NCBI GenBank assembly: GCA_949298955.1
Contig: CASFYQ010000002.1
Span: forward strand, 62,001 to 126,000
Direction of reading: 5' to 3'
Length of the DNA stretch: 64,000 nucleotides
From: an uncultured Bacteroidales bacterium
Lineage (GTDB): Bacteria > Bacteroidota > Bacteroidia > Bacteroidales > Barnesiellaceae
Shown here: piece by piece, positions 54,679 to 62,073 of the stretch
How positions within the stretch are numbered: the stretch's first letter is position 1
Layout: every line of letters starts with the position of its first letter
The notes under the pieces: generated by a model
What the model saw: only the letters and a program-made list of their open reading frames with translations
Databases searched by the model: none
What the model was told of the DNA's origin: nothing
Program-made: the position numbers and the translations under genes

Positions 54679-54711
54679 GGAGGGCTTGCCGTTCATTCCG
54701 GCAAGCCCTCC
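54679..54711 (-). terminator. Attenuator terminator of the his operon
   Basis: A perfect 13-bp GC-rich stem (GGAGGGCTTGCCG / CGGCAAGCCCTCC) with a 7-base loop is followed on the minus strand by TTTATTTT. It lies between the his promoter and hisG, so it can stop transcription before the structural genes. Confidence 0.85.
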
Positions 54712-54749
54712 ATATATGATTCCCTATGCAATTTCCATACATGCACCAC

Positions 54750-54809
54750 TCACCGTATTCCTTCACAAGGAATATGCAAATGGTAGCGATGGAACGACAG
54801 GAACAGCAT
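54750..54809 (-). CDS. hisL: Histidine leader peptide of the his attenuator
   Basis: A 19-residue open frame in the leader transcript, MLFLSFHRYHLHIPCEGIR, has three histidine codons among residues 7-12 and an adjacent Arg and Tyr. It starts about 15 bases after the predicted transcription start. A 7-bp hairpin (ATTCCTT/AAGGAAT, 54757-54773) lies directly after the histidine codons, and the terminator follows at 54711. This is the classic arrangement in which ribosome stalling at His codons prevents the terminator. The name is functional by position; no homologue was searched. Confidence 0.78.
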   Translation of the reverse strand: MLFLSFHRYHLHIPCEGIR

Positions 54810-54831
54810 AAGTATCGGTTTTAATTTTCGA

Positions 54832-54861
54832 CAAATATAATGCAATAAAAACGAAATGCAA
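54832..54861 (-). promoter_or_regulatory. Promoter of the his operon
   Basis: On the minus strand TATATTTG (54832-54839) follows TTG (54859-54861) after 19 bp. Transcription would begin near 54824, giving a leader of about 185 bases to hisG that contains the leader peptide and terminator. Confidence 0.65.
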
Positions 54862-54935
54862 ATATTTTTACCGATTTTTATTTCAATTATTTATCCATAT
54901 CCGACTTATTGCAACAATATGCTATTTCATGTCCA

Positions 54936-55952
54936 TTACATAAATATATTTACTATCCAATAAATACCGGCGGCCAGCAAGGCGCTCACGGGAATCGTAA
55001 GAATCCAGGCAAGCAGCAGGTCTTTGGTTACACCCCAGCGCACTGCCGAGAGCCGTTTGGTAGCTCCCACGCCGATAATGGCACCCGTAATGGTGTGGGT
55101 CGTGCTCACCGGGATTTTCAAGATTTCGGTCAGATAAAGCGTAAATGCCCCGGCCGTTTCGGCGACAACCCCTTCGAGCGGAGTCACCTTCGTAATTTTG
55201 GTACCCATTGTCCTGACAATCTTCCAGCCGCCCGACATCGTACCCAAAGAGATAGCGGTAAAACACGAGAACGCTACCCAGTCGGGCAAGTCGGCAATGC
55301 TGTTGATACCCATGCCCAATCCCATCGAATGGGCAGCAATCATGGCCGCAGCGATAATACCCATTACCTTTTGCGAGTCGTTCAATCCATGGCCTATGCT
55401 AAAAAGAGCCGACGACACCAACTGTAATTTCTTGAACCACACCTCGGCCTTATGCGGACGCACCTTGCGGCAAATATACAGCACCAGTATCGTGAACCCG
55501 AAGGCAATCACCATGCCGATAAACGGGGCCAAAAAGATAAAAGCGGCTATTTTGAGGATAATATTGAGCTGTATCGCACCGAACCCGCTCGCCATGATAG
55601 CGGCACCGGCAAAACCGCCGATGAGAGTATGCGACGACGACGAGGGTATGCCCTTCCACCAAGTGATAAGATTCCAGATGATAGCGGCAATGACACCCGA
55701 CAGAATGATGGGCAGAGTGATAAACTCCTCGACCACCGTTTTGGATACGGTATTGGCAATACCGAATCCGCCGATGATGTATTTTGCAATAAAGAAAGCT
55801 ACAAAGTTGAAGAAGGCTGCCCACAAAACCGCCTGAAAGGGGGTGAGAACCTTGGTCGAAACAATGGTCGCAATCGAATTGGCAGCGTCGTGAAATCCGT
55901 TGATAAAGTCAAACAACAGTGCCAAAATAATGATAACTATCAATAACTCCAT
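54936..55952 (-). CDS. Inorganic phosphate transporter (PiT family)
   Basis: A 338-residue membrane protein with about ten spans. The repeated PiT signatures are present: FINGFHDAANSIATIVSTKV near the N-terminus and PVSTTHTITGAIIGVGATKR near the C-terminus. It moves phosphate with protons or sodium, at low affinity. It lies 15 bp downstream of the PhoU-like gene, the common pairing for Pit transporters. Confidence 0.94.
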   Translation of the reverse strand: MELLIVIIILALLFDFINGFHDAANSIATIVSTKVLTPFQAVLWAAFFNFVAFFIAKYIIGGFGIANTVSKTVVEEFITLPIILSGVIAAIIWNLITWWKGIPSSSSHTLIGGFAGAAIMASGFGAIQLNIILKIAAFIFLAPFIGMVIAFGFTILVLYICRKVRPHKAEVWFKKLQLVSSALFSIGHGLNDSQKVMGIIAAAMIAAHSMGLGMGINSIADLPDWVAFSCFTAISLGTMSGGWKIVRTMGTKITKVTPLEGVVAETAGAFTLYLTEILKIPVSTTHTITGAIIGVGATKRLSAVRWGVTKDLLLAWILTIPVSALLAAGIYWIVNIFM

Positions 55953-55967
55953 ATATCCAGCACGAGT

Positions 55968-56633
55968 TTATGCATACTTCACAATCAATGTTCTCAATAC
56001 CTTGCCCACGTACTCGGCCGAATCGGTGGTCTTCTCCAAGACCTGCATGATTTCCTTGATTTTGATAATCTCGATGCAATCTTTCTCTTCCTCGAAAAGA
56101 CGGGTGATAAACAGTTCATACACATCGTCGGCCTGGTTCTCTATATCGTGCAACCGGGTGCAGTATTCGCGCAACCGGGTGGGGTTCTTGCGGAATCGCT
56201 CGAGTTCATCCATCGCCTTGCAGATGTAGTCGGCCTCCTGCTGAACCAGTAAACTCAACTCCTTGCCGCTCTCGCCAATGGGATGCGGATTGTAAATGGA
56301 GATGCGCTTGGCACAGCTGTTTATACCATCGATTACATCGTCCATACGAGAAGCCAGAGCCTGAATATCCTCACGGTCAAACGGGGTAATGAAAGTCGTA
56401 CCCAGCTCGTCGAAAATACGGTGCGACAAGCTGTCGCCCTCTCGCTCCAAATCTTTGATACGTTTGTAATAGTCGGCCCGTTCCTCGGCTTTTTCGTAGT
56501 TCATGCTCTCCACCAAAACGGCCGAAGCTTCGACCAACACTTCAGAAAGTTGTTTCAACAGCGGAAAGAATTTAGGCTCTTTGGGGGTAAATCGGCTAAA
56601 AAACGAATTTTTCATTGTTGTATATATAAACAT
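55968..56633 (-). CDS. PhoU-like DUF47 protein
   Basis: A 221-residue all-helical cytoplasmic protein (Met7 at 56615 is a likelier start) of the DUF47 family: FFSRFTPKEPKFFPLLKQL at the start, ERADYYKRIKDLEREGDSLSHRIFDEL, the metal-binding DREDIQALASRMDDVIDGI and EYVGKVLRTLIVKYA at the end. These proteins pair with Pit transporters and may regulate them. A TATCTTTG -7 box lies at 56719-56726. Confidence 0.92.
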   Translation of the reverse strand: MFIYTTMKNSFFSRFTPKEPKFFPLLKQLSEVLVEASAVLVESMNYEKAEERADYYKRIKDLEREGDSLSHRIFDELGTTFITPFDREDIQALASRMDDVIDGINSCAKRISIYNPHPIGESGKELSLLVQQEADYICKAMDELERFRKNPTRLREYCTRLHDIENQADDVYELFITRLFEEEKDCIEIIKIKEIMQVLEKTTDSAEYVGKVLRTLIVKYA

Positions 56634-56718
56634 TTAACATAATCCTCTTCTTTAAGGAGGCTATCCAAGCTTTTTTCGCTATAAATCAAAAACAATAATA
56701 CTATATATTTGACGGGTG

Positions 56719-56726
56719 CAAAGATA
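56719..56726 (-). promoter_or_regulatory. -7 box of the PhoU-like/pit operon
   Basis: On the minus strand this reads TATCTTTG; a TTG at 56743-56745 is 16 bp away, a short spacing. Confidence 0.45.
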
Positions 56727-56820
56727 GCCCGCAAGGAAAAATCAACATATTACATTTATTTTAAATTTTCACCCCTCTAAAAAAATTTTCCCTCCCGGCT
56801 CCCGGGCAAAAAGAATATCT

Positions 56821-56828
56821 TACTTTTG
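56821..56828 (+). promoter_or_regulatory. -7 box of mnmD
   Basis: TACTTTTG matches the TAnnTTTG consensus and lies 23 bp before the mnmD start; the -33 element is not clear. Confidence 0.45.
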
Positions 56829-56851
56829 CCAACAAAACAGACACCCCTGCA

Positions 56852-57550
56852 ATGAACGACACCTTTGTGATAGAAACCACCGACGACGGTGCCCCCACCC
56901 TCTACCTGCCCGGCTTGGACGAGCACTACCACTCGACCAAAGGGGCTCTTACCGAAGCGCGTCATGTCTATATCGATATGGCTCTGCGGGCCCGGGCCAA
57001 GCCTGAAATCAACCTGCTCGAAATAGGATTCGGCACCGGACTGAATGCCTGGCTCACCCTGCTCGCGGCCCGGGAACAGGGATTAAACATACACTACACC
57101 GCCTTCGAACTTTACCCGCTCGCACCCGAGGTGGCCGACCGTCTCGACTATCCGGCTCTCACTGCACCGCAACAGGCATCCTTATTTGCCAGGCTGCACC
57201 GCTGCGAATGGGACAGGCCGGTAGCCATCGACCCGCAATTCACCCTGCTCAAACGACACGCCAATCTCACCAACACGCCGGTCGAGGGACTCTACGATGT
57301 CATCTATTTCGACGCCTTTGCCCCCGAGAAACAGCCCGAAATGTGGAGCGAAGCCATATTCCGTAACCTCTACGGGCACCTCGCCCCCGGCGGAATACTC
57401 ACCACCTACTGCGCCAAAGGCGAAATAAGGCGACGGTTGCAGCATATCGGCTTTACCGTCGAACGACTGCCCGGCCCGCCCCACGGCAAGCGGGAAATTC
57501 TGCGGGCTACCAAGGTTACTCCCGATTCTCAAAATATAGCGAGCTTTTGA
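56852..57550 (+). CDS. mnmD: tRNA 5-methylaminomethyl-2-thiouridine methyltransferase MnmD
   Basis: A SAM-dependent methylase for the last step at wobble uridine 34 (nm5 to mnm5). The 232-residue protein has the DUF752 signatures YHSTKGALTEARHVYID, EIGFGTGLNAWL (SAM loop), YDVIYFDAFAPEKQPEMW and TYCAKGEIRRRL. It is the stand-alone methyltransferase without the FAD oxidase half found in enterobacterial MnmC. Confidence 0.92.
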   Translation: MNDTFVIETTDDGAPTLYLPGLDEHYHSTKGALTEARHVYIDMALRARAKPEINLLEIGFGTGLNAWLTLLAAREQGLNIHYTAFELYPLAPEVADRLDYPALTAPQQASLFARLHRCEWDRPVAIDPQFTLLKRHANLTNTPVEGLYDVIYFDAFAPEKQPEMWSEAIFRNLYGHLAPGGILTTYCAKGEIRRRLQHIGFTVERLPGPPHGKREILRATKVTPDSQNIASF

Positions 57551-57617
57551 GCGGTCGATAAAAAAAATTGTGTAAATTAGCTCCCCGATTCATAACCCAT
57601 TTTTATTCATCACTCCT

Positions 57618-58460
57618 ATGAGAACAAGACATGCTTTTCTGATTATTTTCGGCTTGCTGAATTTCCTTACAATCCAAGCTCAAAACGACACGGTAAAAAT
57701 ACTTGCTATCGGCAACAGCTTTGCCGACGACGGTATCGAATACCTCGACGAGATAGCCCGCTCGGCCGGCAAACACATCATTGTCGCCAACACTTACATA
57801 GGCGGCTGCTCTATCGAGCGTCATCTCAATAACGCACGACACGACAAGCACGATTACAGCTATCGCAAAAATGTCGATGGTCAATATACCCAAGAAAAGG
57901 GAAAAAGCCTGCTCGAAGCTCTCAAAGACGAGGATTGGGACTACATCGTGTTCCAGCAGGTAAGCTCCCTGGCCGGACAATACAGCACCTATTTCCCCGA
58001 CTTGGACGAACTCATGGATTATGTACAGAAGAATGTCACCAATCCTCACGTACAATACGCTTTGCAACAAACCTGGGCCTATGCCAAAGACTCGAAACAC
58101 CCGGGATTCTTCCGCTACGGCAAAGACCAGCTGGCCATGTATGAAGATGTGGTATTCACGTACAGCCAGGTTGCCCGCAAGAAGAATATCACAATTATCA
58201 TACCCACCGGCACCGCCATACAAAACGCACGCAGCAGCAGTCTGGGCGACACGCTGTGCCGCGACGGCTACCATCTGAACCTGCAATACGGACGCTATAC
58301 CGCCTCCTGCACCTGGTTCGAAATCCTCTTCGGCGAACCCTCGACCGGCATCTCCTACCGCCCCGACGGAGTCACCGAGCAACAAGCCACGATAGCCCGG
58401 CAGGCTGCCCACGCCGCCGTAATCTGCCCCAACGAAATAACCGACCTGTCTCACCTCTAA
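57618..58460 (+). CDS. Secreted DUF4886 (SGNH-hydrolase-like) protein
   Basis: A 280-residue protein with a signal peptide (cleavage after IQA). The DUF4886 signature follows: KILAIGNSFADDGIEYLDEIA with the candidate nucleophile Ser, NTYIGGCSIERHL, WDYIVFQQVSSLAG, and a C-terminal DGYHLNLQYGRYTASCTWFE with the Asp-x-x-His of SGNH enzymes. Probably an esterase acting on glycans or cell-surface material; the substrate is unknown. The next gene starts 13 bp downstream. Confidence 0.85.
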   Translation: MRTRHAFLIIFGLLNFLTIQAQNDTVKILAIGNSFADDGIEYLDEIARSAGKHIIVANTYIGGCSIERHLNNARHDKHDYSYRKNVDGQYTQEKGKSLLEALKDEDWDYIVFQQVSSLAGQYSTYFPDLDELMDYVQKNVTNPHVQYALQQTWAYAKDSKHPGFFRYGKDQLAMYEDVVFTYSQVARKKNITIIIPTGTAIQNARSSSLGDTLCRDGYHLNLQYGRYTASCTWFEILFGEPSTGISYRPDGVTEQQATIARQAAHAAVICPNEITDLSHL

Positions 58461-58473
58461 ACCCCGGACAACC

Positions 58474-59304
58474 ATGAAAAATATCATTTCCCGAACGGTT
58501 TTTCTGCTCTCTCTCCTGAGCCTGCCGACCCTATGCTTTTGCAAGACACAGAATACACCGGTTTCCACCACCTATCCCAAAGCCGAACACGCCATCAGGC
58601 TCGTCAGCTACAACGTCGGGACATTCTCGAAATACGTCCCGGGCTGCTACCCTTTGATAGCCGACCTGATGAAAGAGTTGAATGCCGACGTCGTGGCCAT
58701 GCAGGAACTCGACAGCTGCACCACCCGCAACGGTCAAGTATTTCAAATCGACAGCATAGCCAAACTCATGGACTGGTCGTATGTCTATGCTCCGGCCATG
58801 CCCTACCAGGGCGGAGTCTACGGAGAGGGACTGATATGCCGCAGCCCAATCTTACGGAAATTCCACATCGCCCTCCCCGCCGGTGTCGAACCCCGCACCG
58901 TAGCCGTGGCCGAATTTGACAACTACATCGTCGCCTGTACTCACCTCGACCACGTGATGAGCGACGCCCAAATACAGGAAGTCGAGGTGATAAACCAACG
59001 CTTCACCGAACTATACGGACAATGCAACAAACCCGTATTCCTGCTGGGCGACATGAATGCCACCCCCGACTCGCCTACCCTGCAAGCTCTCAAAAAGCAC
59101 TGGAAGATACTCTCCATCGAAGGCTACACCTACTCATCGCACGAACCTTCCATGTGTATCGATTATGTGTTGCAACTGAAAAACGGGGCGAAATGCCAGG
59201 TCACCGACACTCAAATTCCTACCCGGTTCGTTTCGGGCAGTGTCACTCAGGCATCGGATCACCTACCCATCTATGTCGATGTGATTCTGCAACCCGGCCA
59301 ATAA
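58474..59304 (+). CDS. Secreted endonuclease/exonuclease/phosphatase-family protein
   Basis: A 276-residue protein with a signal peptide and the EEP fold motifs: RLVSYNVGTF, VVAMQELDSC (catalytic Glu), HLDHV, LLGDMNATPDSP and SDHLPIYVDV at the end. Members hydrolyse phosphodiesters or phosphomonoesters, including sphingomyelin- or inositol-phosphate-type substrates. It is likely co-transcribed with the DUF4886 gene. Confidence 0.88.
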   Translation: MKNIISRTVFLLSLLSLPTLCFCKTQNTPVSTTYPKAEHAIRLVSYNVGTFSKYVPGCYPLIADLMKELNADVVAMQELDSCTTRNGQVFQIDSIAKLMDWSYVYAPAMPYQGGVYGEGLICRSPILRKFHIALPAGVEPRTVAVAEFDNYIVACTHLDHVMSDAQIQEVEVINQRFTELYGQCNKPVFLLGDMNATPDSPTLQALKKHWKILSIEGYTYSSHEPSMCIDYVLQLKNGAKCQVTDTQIPTRFVSGSVTQASDHLPIYVDVILQPGQ

Positions 59305-59389
59305 AACCGCATCAGGCCTCATCGGTACATTTCGTCCACCCCAACAGGCATTTCTCACTCCTCTTCCCGACAAGATGAGATGACTCTTC

Positions 59390-59507
59390 TTTTGTCTCTG
59401 CGCTTGCCTTTCACTATATTTGAACAATATAGGATGCGGCTCGGCAAAGTCAAAATTTGAAAACATGGTTTTCATTTTGTCTCTGCGCTCGCCTTTCACT
59501 ATATTTG
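59390..59507 (+). repeat. Duplicated-promoter element with hairpin, copy 2
   Basis: Two 33-bp direct repeats (59390-59422 and 59475-59507, one mismatch), exactly 85 bp apart, each end in TATATTTG. Between them are GGATGCGGCTCGG (59432-59444) and a hairpin of CAAAAT/TGAAAAC with GTTTTCA/TTTTG (59451-59479). The offsets match copy 1 at 11174-11280, although the hairpin arms differ in sequence. The second -7 box would drive aroA. Confidence 0.8.
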
Positions 59508-59531
59508 CATACCAAATTCATGGCAAACGAT

Positions 59532-60779
59532 ATGAACTATCAAGTTTTCGCTCCCGCCGACTGTTCGGCCTGCATCGCACTGCCCACCTCCAAAAGCATC
59601 AGCAACAGAGCATTGGTCATCAATGCCTTGTGCGACGGAAACATCTCCGTCGAAAACCTCTCGGAGTGTGACGACACGCGAGTCATGCAGCAGGCTTTTG
59701 CCGGCAGCGACAGCACCGTCGACATACACGGTGCGGGGACGGCTATGCGATTCCTCACCGCCTATTATGCCCAGAAAGAGGGAACTCGCGTCACCCTCAC
59801 CGGGTCTGAACGCATGAAACAACGTCCCATCAAGCTCTTGGTCGAAGCGCTGCGCTCCCTCGGGGCCGACATCAGCTACACCAGCCGCGAGGGATTTCCC
59901 CCGCTCGACATCTGCGGCCACGAGTTGAAAGGCGGCACACTCACCTTGCCGGGCAACGTGAGTTCCCAATACATATCGGCCCTGCTCATGATAGCCCCAT
60001 GTATGCGCAACGGACTCACCCTTACCCTCACCGGCGACATCGTATCGGTGCCCTACATCGAGATGACGCTCGACATGATGGCCCACTACGGCATCGAGGC
60101 CCGGCGCACGGGGCACACCATACACGTGCCACACGGCTCCTACCGTCCTGCCCGCTTCCATGTAGAGCCCGACTGGTCGGCGGCCTCTTACTGGTACGAA
60201 ATCGCAGCCCTCGCCCCGGCGGGCACGATTTTCTTACCCCGACTTACTCGGGAAAGCCTGCAAGGCGATGCCCGCATCGCAGCCCTGTTCGAACCGCTGG
60301 GCGTCAAAACCCTATTTTCTTCGGACGGAGCGAAACTAATAAAATCGGATATTCATACAACCTCCTATTCTTGCAATCTCTCTGAACAGCCCGACTTGGC
60401 TCAAACCCTCGTCGTAACCTGCTGTTTGCTGGGAATCCCGTTCCATTTCACCGGACTGCAAACCCTGCGCATCAAAGAAACCGACCGCATCGCAGCCCTC
60501 TGCAACGAACTTATTAAATTAGGATATAAACTATTATCTTCGGACAACACACTCACTTGGAACGGCGAGACCGTAACCACAACCGAGCATCCGATTATCG
60601 ACACCTACGACGACCACCGCATGGCAATGGCATTCGCCCCGGCAGCCTTTCGCTTTCCGGGCATCGAAATCGCCGATACGACTGTGGTCGACAAATCATA
60701 CCCCCGTTACTGGGACGACCTCGGGCTGGCCGGTTTCTCGCTCCGCTCCACAAAACAGAAAGGAGACATTCCACTATGA
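59532..60779 (+). CDS. aroA: 3-phosphoshikimate 1-carboxyvinyltransferase (EPSP synthase)
   Basis: The sixth shikimate-pathway enzyme. From ATG 59532 it has 415 residues: LPTSKSISNRALVINAL, the catalytic GAGTAMRFLTAYYA, GSERMKQRPI, LPGNVSSQYISALLM, LRIKETDRIAAL and the C-terminal DDHRMAMAFAPA. The -7 box TATATTTG at 59500-59507 puts the transcription start near 59513; ATG 59520 is also possible but would leave only a 7-base leader. The next gene overlaps by 4 bp. Confidence 0.95.
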   Translation: MNYQVFAPADCSACIALPTSKSISNRALVINALCDGNISVENLSECDDTRVMQQAFAGSDSTVDIHGAGTAMRFLTAYYAQKEGTRVTLTGSERMKQRPIKLLVEALRSLGADISYTSREGFPPLDICGHELKGGTLTLPGNVSSQYISALLMIAPCMRNGLTLTLTGDIVSVPYIEMTLDMMAHYGIEARRTGHTIHVPHGSYRPARFHVEPDWSAASYWYEIAALAPAGTIFLPRLTRESLQGDARIAALFEPLGVKTLFSSDGAKLIKSDIHTTSYSCNLSEQPDLAQTLVVTCCLLGIPFHFTGLQTLRIKETDRIAALCNELIKLGYKLLSSDNTLTWNGETVTTTEHPIIDTYDDHRMAMAFAPAAFRFPGIEIADTTVVDKSYPRYWDDLGLAGFSLRSTKQKGDIPL

Positions 60780-61192
60780 CCATACTCATCACCGCCATCA
60801 TACTGCTGGGCCTCGTAACCTATTATTTTCACCGCCGAGACCAAAAAAGACAAGCGGCTACCGGTAATTCGGCGAAGCCCGCAGAAACTCCCGCTCCTCC
60901 CCAAGAGTGCTGCGGGCAACACCTCGTGTGCGAGCGCGACAGCCTGCTGGCCGGCGTGAGCAAGAGCATCGAATACTACGACGACGAAGAACTCGACGAG
61001 TGGAAGGGAACCCCGGCCGACCAATACACGCCCGAGCAGACAGACCATTTCAGAGAGATATTCTACACCCTCCTGCCCACCGACGTGCCGGGTTGGGTGC
61101 GCAGTCTGCAACTGCGGCAAATCGAAGTGCCCGAAGCCCTGCGCGATGAAATCCTGCTCGTAATCAACGAGCAACGACACACCGACAAATAA
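60776..61192 (+). CDS. Small membrane-anchored hypothetical protein
   Basis: A 138-residue protein with one N-terminal span (residues 1-18), a basic and Ala/Pro-rich linker, an ECCGQH motif (about 43-48) with a nearby Cys, and an acidic C-terminal helical part (DDEELDEWKG, then HFREIFYTLLPTDVPGWV). The ATG overlaps the aroA stop (ATGA), so it is translationally coupled. No function is known. Confidence 0.8.
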   Translation: MTILITAIILLGLVTYYFHRRDQKRQAATGNSAKPAETPAPPQECCGQHLVCERDSLLAGVSKSIEYYDDEELDEWKGTPADQYTPEQTDHFREIFYTLLPTDVPGWVRSLQLRQIEVPEALRDEILLVINEQRHTDK

Positions 61193-61204
61193 CGACCGTT
61201 TACA

Positions 61205-62026
61205 ATGGACATTCTCAACTATACGTTTTTCCAAAATGCCCTGTGGGCAATACTCCTCATCTCGATTATCAGCGCAATCATAGGCACCTATATCGTGGCC
61301 CGTCGCATGCTTTTCATCACGGGCGGAATCACCCACGCCTCGTTCGGCGGACTGGGTATCGGCTATTTTCTGGGAATAAACCCTACCCTTTCGGCCCTCT
61401 TCTTCGCCATCCTCTCGGCTTTGGGCGTCGATTGGCTTTCACGAGGGAAGACCGTACGGGAAGACTCGGCCATCGCAGTCATTTGGACGCTGGGCATGGC
61501 CGTCGGTATCATCTTCATCTTCATGACTCCCGGCTATACCCCGGGCCTCACCGAATTTCTGTTCGGTAATATTCTCACCATCACCCATACCGACATACTC
61601 GTCTTTGCCACCTTTGCCGCCCTGCTGATAATCTATACCGCCCTGCAATACCGCCGCATCGTCTACACCGCCTTCGACACCGACTTTGCCGCCACCCGAC
61701 GAGTCAACACCCGTCTCGTCAACACCATTATGACCATCTTCGTCGCCACGGCCGTGGTCCTCTCCATACGCCTGGTGGGCATCATGCTGCTCATCTCCAT
61801 ACTTTCCCTGCCGCAGATGATGGCCGAGCTATTCTGCCACAAATTCCGCTCCATCATCTGGCTGTCGGGCATCATCAACCTGCTGGCCGGCATCGGCGGA
61901 CTGATGCTCTCCTACTGGCTCGACGTACCGGCAGGAGCCACCATCGTCTTCACCCTCATCGTCGCCTACCTTGTGGCGAAAATTCTCGCCTCACGCATGC
62001 AGCGAGTTGTCGCTACCAGACAATAA
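61205..62026 (+). CDS. Metal ABC transporter permease (ZnuB/MntB type)
   Basis: A 273-residue membrane protein with about eight spans and the metal-permease signatures GTYIVARRMLFITGGITHASFGGLGIG and SIRLVGIMLLISILSLPQMMAEL. It would pair with a metal-binding lipoprotein and an ATPase for zinc or manganese uptake, neither of which is in this window. It lies 12 bp after the hypothetical gene, in the aroA run. Confidence 0.92.
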   Translation: MDILNYTFFQNALWAILLISIISAIIGTYIVARRMLFITGGITHASFGGLGIGYFLGINPTLSALFFAILSALGVDWLSRGKTVREDSAIAVIWTLGMAVGIIFIFMTPGYTPGLTEFLFGNILTITHTDILVFATFAALLIIYTALQYRRIVYTAFDTDFAATRRVNTRLVNTIMTIFVATAVVLSIRLVGIMLLISILSLPQMMAELFCHKFRSIIWLSGIINLLAGIGGLMLSYWLDVPAGATIVFTLIVAYLVAKILASRMQRVVATRQ

Positions 62027-62073
62027 AACACCCGAATATCAGTTTAAAAATAAGGTTGCTTATCCCATAACAC

